From positions 8,928,001 to 8,992,000 of the forward strand of contig NZ_CP034539.1 in assembly GCF_003963535.1 (NCBI RefSeq): DNA of 64,000 nt, in the 5' to 3' direction. The notes under the pieces were generated by a model. It did no database searches, was not told where the DNA came from, and saw nothing but the letters and a program-made list of their open reading frames with translations. Below are positions 25,673 through 34,945 of this stretch, piece by piece. The DNA is from Streptomyces cyaneochromogenes. GTDB taxonomy: Bacteria; Actinomycetota; Actinomycetes; Streptomycetales; Streptomycetaceae. The position numbers were made by a program, and so were the translations under genes. Every line of letters starts with the position of its first letter. The stretch's first letter is position 1.

Positions 25673-27628
25673 ATGCCGAAACGTATGCGCTTCACGATCT
25701 GGAGACCGCTCACGACGGCGGCCGCAGCATCCCTGCTGGCCGCCTTCCTCTCCCCGGCGACGGCGCAGGCCGCCCCGCGGGAGAGCCGGCCCGTCTACTC
25801 GTACGAGAACGCCGTTCGCGAGGCCGTATGGGTGGACACCGGACTCGATCACGACCGCGACGGGAAGAACGACCGCGTCGCGGTCGACATCGTCCGGCCC
25901 CGCGAGACGGCCGCCCAGGGCCGCAAGGTGCCCGTCATCATGGACGCCAGCCCGTACTACTCCTGCTGCGGGCGCGGCAACGAGAGCCAGAAGAAGACGT
26001 ACGACGCCGACGGCGACGTCGTCCAGATGCCGCTGTACTACGACAACTACTTCGTGCCCCGCGGCTACGCCTTCGTCGGCGTCGACCTCGCCGGCACCAA
26101 CCGCTCCGACGGCTGTGTGGACGTCGGCGGCCGCTCCGACATCCTCTCCGCGAAGGCCGTCGTCGACTGGCTGAACGGCCGCGGGAAGGCGTACACGACC
26201 CGCACCGGTACCACGAAGGCCAAGGCGACCTGGACCAACGGCCGCACCGGCATGATCGGCAAGAGCTGGGACGGCACGATAGCCAACGGCGTCGCCGCGA
26301 CCGGCGTCGAGGGCTTGAAGACGATCGTCCCGATCAGCGCCATCTCCTCCTGGTACGACTACTACTTCCAGCAGGGCGCTGCGCTCTACGACTCCGGCCC
26401 CGACTGGCTCTCCGACTACGTCGACAGCCCGGACGCCCGCGCCAAGTGCGGCGCCGTCCAGCAGATGCTCGTCGACGGGGCCCCGCGCACCGGCGACTGG
26501 ACGCCTCTGTGGACCGAGCGCGACTACGTGAAGGACGCGCGCAAGGTGAAGGCGAGCGTCTTCCTGATCCACGGCATGCAGGACCTCAACGTCCGGATGA
26601 AGCATGTCGGCCAGTGGTGGGACGCCCTGGCGAAGAACGGCGTCGAGCGCAAGATCTGGCTCTCCCAGACCGGCCACGTCGACCCGTTCGACTTCCGCCG
26701 AGGCGAATGGGTGGAGACCCTGCACCGCTGGTTCGACCATGAACTCCTCGGCTACGACAACGGCATCGACCGCGAGCCGATGGCCGATATCGAACGCCAC
26801 CCCGACCAGTGGGTGACCTCCAAGGTCTGGCCCCCGCGCGGTACCGACACCACCACCCTGCGCCCCGCCAAGGGCACCCAGGCGGGCGTCGGCACCCTCG
26901 GCCTGAGCAAGGGCAAGGGCACCGAGACCTTCACCGACGACCCGCAGCACAGCGAGACCGACTGGGCCGCGCACATCGACCAGCCCACCCCCGACAAGGC
27001 GGGCTTCGTGACCAAGCCGCTCACCCGCGACCTGCGCCTGTCCGGCTCCTCCGAGGTCACCGTCACCGCGACCCCGACCACCTCGACGGCCCACCTCTCC
27101 GCCGTCCTGGTCGACCTCGGCCCCGACACCATCCGCGACTACGCGACCAGCGGCGAGGGCATCACCACGCTCACCGACCGCACCTGCTGGGGCGTCAGCA
27201 CCACCGGTGACAGCGCCTGTTTCAAGGAGACGAAGGCCAAGACCGCCGACGTCGACTACACGGTCGTCAGCCGGGGCTGGGCCGACCTGGGTAATCACGC
27301 CTCCGACCTGCAGGGCGCACCGCTCACGCCGGGCAAGGCGTACACCATGACCCTCGACCTGGCGGCCACCGATCACGTCGTCCCCGCCGGCCACCGCCTC
27401 GCCCTGATCGTCGCGGGCACGGACAAGGACCTGATCGACCCGCCGTCGTCCAAGCCGACCCTGACCCTCGACCTCTCTCGTACGAAGGCCCGCGTCCCGC
27501 TGGTCGGCGGAGCCCCCGCCTTCGTACGCGCCACGGCGGGCTCCGTCTCCGCCACCCCCGCGGCCACGCCCCTCGACGGTGTCACCGCACCGCGCAGCAC
27601 CCACCGCGTCCCGGAGGGAGGCCGGTGA
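25673..27628 (+). CDS. secreted Xaa-Pro dipeptidyl-peptidase (S15/CocE-like)
   Basis: 651-aa secreted alpha/beta hydrolase. The signal peptide ends LSPATAQAA. The catalytic domain has GYAFVGVDLAGTNRSDGC and the nucleophile Ser198 in GMIGKSWDGT. Asp and His follow later (HGMQDLNV and SQTGHVDPF), and a C-terminal jelly-roll (PepX_C) occupies about 370-640. It should remove X-Pro dipeptides from extracellular peptides. ATG 25673 is used; ATG 25685 is also possible. Its stop overlaps the M14 start by 4 nt (GTGA), so both are co-translated. Confidence 0.9.
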   Translation: MPKRMRFTIWRPLTTAAAASLLAAFLSPATAQAAPRESRPVYSYENAVREAVWVDTGLDHDRDGKNDRVAVDIVRPRETAAQGRKVPVIMDASPYYSCCGRGNESQKKTYDADGDVVQMPLYYDNYFVPRGYAFVGVDLAGTNRSDGCVDVGGRSDILSAKAVVDWLNGRGKAYTTRTGTTKAKATWTNGRTGMIGKSWDGTIANGVAATGVEGLKTIVPISAISSWYDYYFQQGAALYDSGPDWLSDYVDSPDARAKCGAVQQMLVDGAPRTGDWTPLWTERDYVKDARKVKASVFLIHGMQDLNVRMKHVGQWWDALAKNGVERKIWLSQTGHVDPFDFRRGEWVETLHRWFDHELLGYDNGIDREPMADIERHPDQWVTSKVWPPRGTDTTTLRPAKGTQAGVGTLGLSKGKGTETFTDDPQHSETDWAAHIDQPTPDKAGFVTKPLTRDLRLSGSSEVTVTATPTTSTAHLSAVLVDLGPDTIRDYATSGEGITTLTDRTCWGVSTTGDSACFKETKAKTADVDYTVVSRGWADLGNHASDLQGAPLTPGKAYTMTLDLAATDHVVPAGHRLALIVAGTDKDLIDPPSSKPTLTLDLSRTKARVPLVGGAPAFVRATAGSVSATPAATPLDGVTAPRSTHRVPEGGR

Positions 27629-28884
27629 CCCGCATCCGAGCCGTCACCGTCATCGCGGCGGCCCTCGCCGCCTCCGTCGTCACCGTCCCCGCGCACGCCG
27701 CCGACTCCCCGCCCCGCACGGGCTTCGAGCAGTCGAACGGCGCCAGATGGACCGGGGAGGCCGAGGAGCAGGACTTCCTCGCGGCCGTCGACCGGGCGAG
27801 CGACCGCGTCGCCGTGGCCGGCATCGGCACGACGAAACAGGACCGCCCGCTCCAGCTGGTGCGGATCGGCACCCGCCCCGCCGCCAACAAGGTGCTCCTC
27901 ATCTGCAGCCAGCACGGCGACGAGCCCTCCGGCCGCGAGGCCTGCCTGTCCACCATCCGCGACCTGGCCTACGCGAAGGACCGGCAGACCCGGCGCTTCC
28001 TGGAGCGCACCACCCTGCTGGTCGTGCCCACCGCCAACCCCGACGGCCGGGCCGCCGACACCCGCGGAAACAGCGACGGCGTGGACATCAACCGCGACCA
28101 CCTCGCGCTGCGGACCGCCGAGGGCCGGGCCATGGCCGCGGTCATCCGCGACCAACGCCCCGACGTGGTCTACGACCTGCACGAGTACGGCGCCACACCC
28201 TCGTACTACGACAAGGACCTGTTCGACCTGTGGCCGCGCAACCTCAACACAGACGCGCACGTCCACGACGAGGCCCAGACGCTGTCGGAGTCCTACGTGC
28301 GCCCCGCCGCCACCGGCGCCGGCTACTCGACCGGCACGTACGGCATCTGGACCGACCCCGAGACCGGCGAACCGATCAAGCAGGTCGCCGGTGACGGCCA
28401 GGAACGCATCCTGCGGAACATGTCCGGCGTGAAGCACTCGGTGGGCCTGCTGATCGAGAGCCGGGTAGACCCCCTCACGGATGCGGAGAAGGCGGACGAG
28501 GCCCTCAACAACCGGCGCCGCGTGCACTCCCAACTCGGCGCGCTGGAGGGCCTGTTCGACTTCGCCGACGCCCGGCGTGCTCGGGTCGAGGCGGCGACCG
28601 GCCTGGCCCGGCTGGCGGGCTACGCCGACACCGGACCCGTGTACGTCGGCGGCGCCGACAACGACACGCCCGAACCGGCCGAGGTGATCCAGGACCCGCC
28701 CTGCGGCTACCGGCTCACCACCGACCAGTACGCGCAGGTGAGGGACGAACTCGCCCTGCACGGAGTGCGGACACACGGCACCTACGTCCCGCTGCGCCAG
28801 TCGCTGCGCGCCCTTGTCCCGCTGCTCCTGGACGAGCGCGCCCCGTACCACCTCACGGCCGCCGAGCCCGACACCGACTGCTGA
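27625..28884 (+). CDS. secreted M14-family zinc carboxypeptidase
   Basis: 419-aa metallocarboxypeptidase with signal peptide (residues 1-~25, VPAHAADS). Zinc ligands His97 and Glu100 in CSQHGDEPSGREA; NPDGRAADTRGNSDGVDINR carries the substrate-binding Asn/Arg; YDLHEYG gives the third zinc His; LLIESR the catalytic Glu. All key residues are present. The arrangement VDINRDH and DLHEYG resembles the M14 succinylglutamate-desuccinylase-like and Zn-carboxypeptidase groups; peptide C-terminal hydrolysis is the likely role. Start GTG 27625 overlaps the S15 stop. Confidence 0.88.
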   Translation: MTRIRAVTVIAAALAASVVTVPAHAADSPPRTGFEQSNGARWTGEAEEQDFLAAVDRASDRVAVAGIGTTKQDRPLQLVRIGTRPAANKVLLICSQHGDEPSGREACLSTIRDLAYAKDRQTRRFLERTTLLVVPTANPDGRAADTRGNSDGVDINRDHLALRTAEGRAMAAVIRDQRPDVVYDLHEYGATPSYYDKDLFDLWPRNLNTDAHVHDEAQTLSESYVRPAATGAGYSTGTYGIWTDPETGEPIKQVAGDGQERILRNMSGVKHSVGLLIESRVDPLTDAEKADEALNNRRRVHSQLGALEGLFDFADARRARVEAATGLARLAGYADTGPVYVGGADNDTPEPAEVIQDPPCGYRLTTDQYAQVRDELALHGVRTHGTYVPLRQSLRALVPLLLDERAPYHLTAAEPDTDC

Positions 28885-28972
28885 AACGCCTGAGATCGAC
28901 GGGAACTGTGGTAGGTCCTGGAAGACGACGTGGAACCGGCGTATCCACCGTTCACCGGGGAAGGTGCCGCTG

Positions 28973-30676
28973 ATGACCGACGATCTGAAGAAGAGAGGTG
29001 GTGGGGAGAGTCCGCCGGACGCTCCTCACCACCGCAGCACGGACCGAGTGGTGTTCGGCGTCACCGCCGCCATCACCGTGGCCTTCGTGATCTGGGGCTG
29101 GGCGGCCACGGACTCGCTGGAGAGCGTGTCCACGAAGATGCTGAACGGCCTGATCCACAACGGCGGCTGGGCCTTCATCCTGGCCGCCTCGGGATTCGTG
29201 GTGTTCGCGCTGTGGCTCGCGATCAGCCGCTACGGCCGTATCCATCTCGGTGCCGAGGGCGAGGAGCCGGAGTTCAAGACCGTCTCCTGGGTCGCGATGA
29301 TGTTCAGCGCCGGCATGGGAATCGGCCTGATGTTCTACGGCGTCAGTGAGCCGCTCGCGCACTACAACACCCCACCGCCGGGCACCGACCCCGCCGACTC
29401 CGCCGAACGCATGGAGACGGCGATGGCGACCACCCTGTTCCACTGGACGCTGCACCCCTGGGCGATCTACGCGGTGGTCGGACTCGGCATCGCCTACAGC
29501 ACCTTCCGCAAACGCCGACGGCAGACCATCAGCGCGGTCTTCACGCCGCTGATCGGCGAGAAGCACGCGAACGGCACGGGTGGGCGGGTGATCGACATCC
29601 TCGCGATCATCGCCACCGTCTTCGGCTCCGCCGCCTCCCTGGGCCTCGGCGCGCTCCAGATCGGCTCGGGGTTCGAGGAACTGGACTGGATGGACGACGC
29701 GAGCACCGGGCTGCTCGTCGCGATCATCGCCGTACTGACCCTGGCCTTCGTCGCCTCGGCCGTCTCCGGCATCGAGCGGGGCATCCAGTGGCTGTCCAAC
29801 ACCAACATGGTGCTCGCCCTGATCCTCGCCCTCTTCGTGTTCGTCGCGGGCCCCACGATCATCGTCCTCGACCTGCTGCCCACGTCGATCTTCGCCTACC
29901 TCGGTGACCTGCCCGAGCTCGCCGGCCGCACCGAGGCCAGCGGCGGCGAGGGCGTCGCGGACTGGCTCGGCAGCTGGACCGTCTTCTACTGGGCCTGGTG
30001 GATCTCCTGGACGCCCTTCGTCGGCATGTTCATCGCCCGGATCAGCCGGGGCCGCACCATCCGGCAGTTCGTCGGCGGCGTCATCCTCGTGCCCAGCACG
30101 GTCAGCCTCGTCTGGTTCGCGATCTTCGGCGGTACGGCGATGAAGGTGAAGGAGGGCGGCGGGCTCGGCGGCGAGGAGACCCCCGAGGGCCAACTCTTCG
30201 GCCTCCTCCAGGAGTTCCCCATCGCGACCGCCACCAGTCTGCTCGTGATGATCCTGGTCGGCATCTTCTTCGTCTCGGGAGCCGACGCCGCCTCCATCGT
30301 GATGGGCACGCTCTCCCAGAAGGGCGCCCTCGAACCCGGCCGCTTCGTCGTGGTGTTCTGGGGTGTGGTGACCGGAGCCGTCGCCGCCATCATGCTGCTC
30401 GTCGGCAGCGGCCAGGGCGACGCGCTCACCGGCCTGCAGAACCTCACGATCCTGGCCGCGGCGCCCTTCGTCCTCGTGATGGTCGGCATGTGCGTCGCCC
30501 TCATGCGCGATCTGCGCCGGGACCCGGTCATCGTGCGCACCGAGATGGGTACCGAGGCCGTCGAACTCGCCGTGATCGAGGGCCACAAGCGGTACGACGG
30601 CGACTTCGAGATCAAGGTCGGGCCGGGCCCCGGCACGGGAGCGGAGGGCGACCCGCTGGGCCACGACCACGCCTGA
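28973..30676 (+). CDS. BCCT-family betaine/choline/carnitine transporter
   Basis: 567-aa protein with 12 membrane spans. BCCT signatures: MMFSAGMGIGLMFYGVSEPL (glycine-rich helix), TLFHWTLHPWAIYAVVGLGI, and FYWAWWISWTPFVGMFIARI with SRGRTIRQFVGG. It imports a quaternary-ammonium compatible solute by ion symport, most likely in osmotic stress. GGGGAAGG lies eight bases before ATG 28973. It is monocistronic by spacing (88 nt before, 104 nt after). The hydrophilic C-terminal tail of about 65 residues could be the osmosensing part, as in BetP, though the match is not strong. Confidence 0.93.
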   Translation: MTDDLKKRGGGESPPDAPHHRSTDRVVFGVTAAITVAFVIWGWAATDSLESVSTKMLNGLIHNGGWAFILAASGFVVFALWLAISRYGRIHLGAEGEEPEFKTVSWVAMMFSAGMGIGLMFYGVSEPLAHYNTPPPGTDPADSAERMETAMATTLFHWTLHPWAIYAVVGLGIAYSTFRKRRRQTISAVFTPLIGEKHANGTGGRVIDILAIIATVFGSAASLGLGALQIGSGFEELDWMDDASTGLLVAIIAVLTLAFVASAVSGIERGIQWLSNTNMVLALILALFVFVAGPTIIVLDLLPTSIFAYLGDLPELAGRTEASGGEGVADWLGSWTVFYWAWWISWTPFVGMFIARISRGRTIRQFVGGVILVPSTVSLVWFAIFGGTAMKVKEGGGLGGEETPEGQLFGLLQEFPIATATSLLVMILVGIFFVSGADAASIVMGTLSQKGALEPGRFVVVFWGVVTGAVAAIMLLVGSGQGDALTGLQNLTILAAAPFVLVMVGMCVALMRDLRRDPVIVRTEMGTEAVELAVIEGHKRYDGDFEIKVGPGPGTGAEGDPLGHDHA

Positions 30677-30780
30677 CCGGCGTACCCGGGGATCGTCCAC
30701 CTGTTCGCGTCCCAGGGCGGGATGTAGCGGAATATGTCATGCCGCGCTCATATCGGTCCCGCCCTGGGGATACTCACAGC

Positions 30781-31803
30781 ATGTCTGCCGAGTACGCGAC
30801 CTTCGGCCTGGCACCGGCGATGCGTGCCGGTGGCGTCCTCGCCAACGGTGACTTCCAGGTGCACCGGGACTTCGTGGACTTCATCGTCGACGGACGCCCG
30901 CTGCTGTTCCAGCTCTCCGACCTCGACGCCGTCTCCCCGCTCGCCTCCGACGTCCCGCCCGCCATCTTCACCGCACAGGTCCGCAGCCTGCTCCTGGAGG
31001 CGGACGCCCCGCTTCCAGGCAGCCGGTACGTCATCTACGGCTGCCCCGAGTGCGCGGACCTCGCCTGCGGCGCCGTCACCGCCGTCATCGACAAGGAGGG
31101 CGACGACTACATCTGGCGGGACTTCGCCTGGCAGACGGACGACCATGCCGACCTGGAGCTCAACGGCTACCACGGCATCGGACCCTTCCGCTTCCAGGGC
31201 GCCGAGTACCGCACTGCGCTCGGCTCCCTCCTCGACAACGACCCCGACGCCCCACGCCGCCGGGTGCTCCTCATCGGCGCCCGCGTCGCCCTCCTCGCCA
31301 AGCTCGCCGCCGCCCTGCGCACCATCGGCATCGGCGCCGACATCACCCATGACGTGGGCGGCGTCCCCGCCGACGAACTGCGTACCTACGGCGCCGTCGC
31401 CTTCGGACGCGCGGTCGGCAAGGACCAGCGCGCCGCCGTACGCCGCGCCTTCTCGGACGCCGGAGTCGACGTGGCCTACGTCGACGGCCTCGCGCCGATC
31501 GTGCCGTTGCTGGTCGCGCAGATCGAACACGCCCTGGACCGCAGCCCGGTCGAACAGCGCCGCCTGACCCGGCTGGTGGCCGCCGACGGCGAGGCGGGCG
31601 TCGAGGTCACCTCACCCTGCCGGGTCCGCCTCACCGCGTACCGCCTCGACCGCCTGTACCGCACCCACGCCCACGAGGTCTTCGACGGCATCCTGGAACC
31701 GGGCCGGCACCGCATCGCGCTGGACGCGAAGGCGGTGAAGGGGGAGTCGTTCGTCGTGGCGCGGACGACGGGGAGTGTGCTGGTGGAGGCCATGGCACGG
31801 TAG
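30781..31803 (+). CDS. conserved actinobacterial protein, sometimes called oxidoreductase
   Basis: 340-aa soluble protein from ATG 30781. The N-terminal half has YVIYGCPECADLACGAVTAV (a C-x2-C...C cluster, possibly metal binding) and an aromatic segment YIWRDFAWQTDD. The middle resembles a Rossmann-like unit (RRVLLIGARVALLAKLAAAL) that lacks the full GxGxxG motif. I do not recognise a function, and the usual oxidoreductase label is not backed by a clear cofactor site. Stand-alone gene between the BCCT transporter and the second ABC-F. Confidence 0.75.
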   Translation: MSAEYATFGLAPAMRAGGVLANGDFQVHRDFVDFIVDGRPLLFQLSDLDAVSPLASDVPPAIFTAQVRSLLLEADAPLPGSRYVIYGCPECADLACGAVTAVIDKEGDDYIWRDFAWQTDDHADLELNGYHGIGPFRFQGAEYRTALGSLLDNDPDAPRRRVLLIGARVALLAKLAAALRTIGIGADITHDVGGVPADELRTYGAVAFGRAVGKDQRAAVRRAFSDAGVDVAYVDGLAPIVPLLVAQIEHALDRSPVEQRRLTRLVAADGEAGVEVTSPCRVRLTAYRLDRLYRTHAHEVFDGILEPGRHRIALDAKAVKGESFVVARTTGSVLVEAMAR

Positions 31804-31895
31804 CGCTCCGCTGAGAGGGCCGCGATTCGCTCCGAGGGGGCGCGCTGTGCCGTCGCGCGTCTGCGGGCCCGTCGGGGCTGGTCGCGCAGTTCCCC

Positions 31896-31912
31896 GCGCC
31901 CCTTCGGGGCGC
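31896..31912 (+). terminator. GC hairpin, part of a common Streptomyces intergenic repeat
   Basis: GCGCCCCTTCGGGGCGC forms a perfect 7-bp stem with a 3-nt loop. Preceded by GTCGCGCAGTTCCCC, it is the well-known dispersed Streptomyces repeat. It lies between the hypothetical gene and the ABC-F gene and may terminate the former. Confidence 0.55.
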
Positions 31913-31973
31913 TGCCGACCCCGGCAATTCCGCGCGCCGGAGAACAAGGACGCGTTCGGGGTGCCACGGCCAC

Positions 31974-31979
31974 TAGGAT
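31974..31979 (+). promoter_or_regulatory. -10 element of a probably leaderless ABC-F message
   Basis: TAGGAT, the consensus Streptomyces -10, stands eight bases before the GTG start at 31988. Transcription should therefore begin at or within two bases of the start codon. A -35 is not recognisable. Confidence 0.5.
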
Positions 31980-31987
31980 CGCCCTCT

Positions 31988-33628
31988 GTGACCGCAACCC
32001 TCGTCGTCAAGAACCTCGCCGCCGGCCACGGCGACCGCTCCCTGTTCAGCGGGCTCGACCTCGTCGTCGCGCCCGGAGACGTGATCGGCCTCGTCGGGGC
32101 CAACGGCGCGGGCAAGTCCACGCTGCTCCGCCTGCTCGCCGGGCTCGTCGCACCGGAGGAGGGCGAGCTGCGGCTGTCCCCGCCGACCGCCACCGTCGGT
32201 CACCTCCCGCAGGAGCCGGAGCGGCGCCCCGGCGAGACCGTACGGCAGTTCCTGGCCCGCCGTACCGGAGTCGCCGAGGCCCAGCGGACGATGGACGAGG
32301 CGACGCAGGCGCTGGTCGACGAGGCGCCCGGCGCGGACGACGCGTACGCCACCAGCCTGGAGCGCTGGCTGGACCTGGGCGGCGCCGACCTCGACGAGCG
32401 GGCCGAGGAGATCGCGGACTCGCTCGGCCTGGCCGTGGACCTGGACCAGCCGATGACGTCCCTGTCGGGCGGCCAGGCGGCACGGGCCGGACTCGCCTCG
32501 CTGCTGCTGTCGCGCTACGACATCTTCCTGCTCGACGAGCCGACGAACGACCTCGACCTCGACGGCCTGGAGCGCCTGGAACGCTTCGTCAGCGGCCTGC
32601 GCGCCGGCACGGTCGTCGTCAGCCACGACCGCGAGTTCCTCACCCGCACGGTCACCAAGGTCCTCGAACTCGACCTCGCCCAGGGGCAGATCAACCTGTA
32701 CGGCGGCGGCTACGAGGCCTACCTGGAGGAGCGCGAGGTGGCCCGCCGGCACGCCCGCGACGACTACGAGGAGTACGCCGACAAGAGGTCCGCCCTCCAG
32801 GACCGGGCACAGATGCAGCGCTCCTGGATGGACAAGGGCGTCAAGAACGCACGGCGCAAGGCGAACAACGACAACGACAAGATCGGCCGCAAGTTCCGCA
32901 GCGAGGCAAGCGAGAAGCAGGCCGCGAAGGCCCGCCAGACCCAGCGCATGATCGAGCGCCTGGACGTCGTCGATGAGCCGCGCAAGGAGTGGGAACTGCG
33001 CATGGAGATCGCGTCGGCACCCCGCTCGGGCGCGGTGGTCGCGACCCTGCGGGACGCCGAGGTACGACGCGGTGACTTCACCCTCGGCCCGGTGTCCCTG
33101 CAGATCGACTGGGCGGACCGGGTGGCCGTCACGGGCGCGAACGGCGCGGGCAAGTCGACCCTGCTCGGCGCCCTGCTGGGCCGTGTCCCGCTGACCGCGG
33201 GACAGTCGACGCTCGGCTCGGGCGTCCTGATCGGCGAGGTCGACCAGGCCCGCAAGCTGTTCCACGGCGAGGAGTCCCTGCTGGACGCCTTCTGCGCCGC
33301 CGTCCCGGACACGGAACCGGTGGAGGTCCGCACCCTCCTGGCCAAGTTCGGCCTGAAGACGGACCACGTCCTGCGCTCCGCGGCCACCCTCTCCCCGGGC
33401 GAGCGGACCCGCGCCGCCCTCGCCCTCCTCCAGGGCAGGGGCGTCAACCTCCTGGTCCTGGACGAGCCCACCAACCACCTCGACCTGCCGGCCATCGAGC
33501 AACTGGAATCGGCCCTGGACTCCTACGAGGGCACGCTGCTCCTGGTCACCCACGACCGGCGCATGCTCGACGCCGTCCATGTCACCCGCCGCCTGGAGGT
33601 CGCCGACGGCAAGGTGACCGAACGGTAG
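31988..33628 (+). CDS. ABC-F family ATPase (second copy in window)
   Basis: 546-aa soluble tandem ABC protein. First domain: GANGAGKSTLLR, LSGGQAARAGLASLLL, IFLLDEPTNDLDL, VVSHDREFL. Second: GANGAGKSTLLG, LSPGERTRAALALLQ, LLVLDEPTNHLDL, VTHDRRML. The linker contains a basic stretch NARRKANNDNDKIGRKFR. Its low similarity to the copy at 2789-4414 and different promoter suggest separate duties, this one probably a constitutively expressed translation factor rather than a drug-induced protector. Convergent with the serine hydrolase gene, 9 nt apart. Confidence 0.9.
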   Translation: MTATLVVKNLAAGHGDRSLFSGLDLVVAPGDVIGLVGANGAGKSTLLRLLAGLVAPEEGELRLSPPTATVGHLPQEPERRPGETVRQFLARRTGVAEAQRTMDEATQALVDEAPGADDAYATSLERWLDLGGADLDERAEEIADSLGLAVDLDQPMTSLSGGQAARAGLASLLLSRYDIFLLDEPTNDLDLDGLERLERFVSGLRAGTVVVSHDREFLTRTVTKVLELDLAQGQINLYGGGYEAYLEEREVARRHARDDYEEYADKRSALQDRAQMQRSWMDKGVKNARRKANNDNDKIGRKFRSEASEKQAAKARQTQRMIERLDVVDEPRKEWELRMEIASAPRSGAVVATLRDAEVRRGDFTLGPVSLQIDWADRVAVTGANGAGKSTLLGALLGRVPLTAGQSTLGSGVLIGEVDQARKLFHGEESLLDAFCAAVPDTEPVEVRTLLAKFGLKTDHVLRSAATLSPGERTRAALALLQGRGVNLLVLDEPTNHLDLPAIEQLESALDSYEGTLLLVTHDRRMLDAVHVTRRLEVADGKVTER

Positions 33629-33637
33629 GAGGCCGCG

Positions 33638-34834
33638 TCAGCGCCCGTTGTGCAGCAGCGCGCAGACGAAGTTCTCCTGTACGGCGCGCATCTTCCGCAG
33701 CAGATCGGGCTTCATGGCCTCGTTGATCTGAGTGGTGACGGAGAAGGTCAGCGACCGGCGCCCGTCCGGCGTGGCGGCGATCAGCTGCGTGTAGCCGAGC
33801 GTGTTGCCGGTGTGCCCGAGCACCACACCGCAGCGGGTCGTGTACCGGAAGATGGCCAGCCCGCCGTCGTTTCGCCCCGGCCCGGCGGGCTCGGAGGCCG
33901 CACCGGGGATCCAGCGGCGCTGCTCCCGCACGACATGGGGACCGTACAGCCGGCCACCGGCGTACCCGCGGACGAAGCGGGTCATGTCGACCGGCGTGGA
34001 GACGATGCCGCCCGACGCCCACACCCCGGACATGCTCAGGACCTCGCTCACGTCCTCGGGCGCCGCGGGCGGGCTCACGTCGTAGCCGTGCAGGTACGGC
34101 ACCGGCATGCGGTAGCCCTGCGGCAGGCTGGTGCGCACCAGCCCCAGTGGCCGGTACACCAGCTCGTCCAGCAACCGCTCGTACCTGACGCCGGTCGCCG
34201 CTTCCGCCATCAGGGCGACCGCGATGTTGTCGGAGTTGGAGTACTGGTAGCGGGTGCCGGGCCGGAACAGCAGCGGCCGGTCGGCGACGTAGTCGAGCAG
34301 CCGGCGCGAGTCGAACCGGTGCCGGGGGTTGGCCTGAAGGGTCTGCAGGAACGCCGGGGCCCGTGCGTAGTCGGGCAGGCCGCTGGTGTGGCTCAGCAGC
34401 TGGCGCAGCGTCACGGCGCCCCAGGCCCGCGGCAGGCGCGGCAGCCGCTCACGCAGGGTGTCGTCGAGACGCAGGTAACGGCGGTCGACGAGGGACAACG
34501 CCACCGCGCCGCTGAACGCCTTGGCCGCACTGGCGATGCGCATGTGGTCGCGGGGCTGCGGCCTGCGGCCCGTGGCCAGGTTCGAGACGCCGGCCCGGAC
34601 CACCCGGCTGCCGCGTTCGTCGCGCAGGACGGCGATGGCACCGGGCGGGCCACCCGGGGTGCGGACCAGGTCGTCGAGCTGGTCCTGGAGTGTGTCGTGT
34701 GGGTGCGATCCGGTCGGCTGGGCGGCGCCCGCGCCGACGGAGGACAGCAGGATCAGGCAGACGGTGATGAGGGACGCCGCCCCGAGGCGGGGGCCGAGTG
34801 GGGAACGGCGGCGAGACGGGGTGGGGGTAGGCAT
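33638..34834 (-). CDS. secreted serine hydrolase (S12 beta-lactamase/DD-carboxypeptidase fold)
   Basis: 398-aa exported protein. The signal segment at about residues 18-38 (AASLITVCLILLSSVGAGAA) is followed by the penicillin-binding fold. Catalytic SxxK is Ser102-Ala-Ala-Lys105; then YSN in RYQYSNSDNIAV; then HTG in VLGHTGNTLGY. Related to D-Ala-D-Ala carboxypeptidase R61 and esterase EstB, so it may trim peptidoglycan or hydrolyse esters; true beta-lactamase activity is not implied. ATG 34834 has GGGAG five bases upstream, better than the in-frame extension to 34924. Confidence 0.88.
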   Translation of the reverse strand: MPTPTPSRRRSPLGPRLGAASLITVCLILLSSVGAGAAQPTGSHPHDTLQDQLDDLVRTPGGPPGAIAVLRDERGSRVVRAGVSNLATGRRPQPRDHMRIASAAKAFSGAVALSLVDRRYLRLDDTLRERLPRLPRAWGAVTLRQLLSHTSGLPDYARAPAFLQTLQANPRHRFDSRRLLDYVADRPLLFRPGTRYQYSNSDNIAVALMAEAATGVRYERLLDELVYRPLGLVRTSLPQGYRMPVPYLHGYDVSPPAAPEDVSEVLSMSGVWASGGIVSTPVDMTRFVRGYAGGRLYGPHVVREQRRWIPGAASEPAGPGRNDGGLAIFRYTTRCGVVLGHTGNTLGYTQLIAATPDGRRSLTFSVTTQINEAMKPDLLRKMRAVQENFVCALLHNGR

Positions 34835-34945
34835 CGGCACTCCCTGGGCGGCGGACACACGAGCGGTCCGGTCCGTGCAGCCATTCCCGCCCGGAACCGT
34901 GCGGCCGCGTCCGCTACTGCACATGGCCCAACAGGCCGCGCGCCC

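Noticed and set aside
31861..31915. Possible small RNA around the GTCGCGCAGTTCCCCGCGCCCC hairpin
   Set aside because: This is a very common dispersed Streptomyces intergenic repeat; treated as a terminator only.
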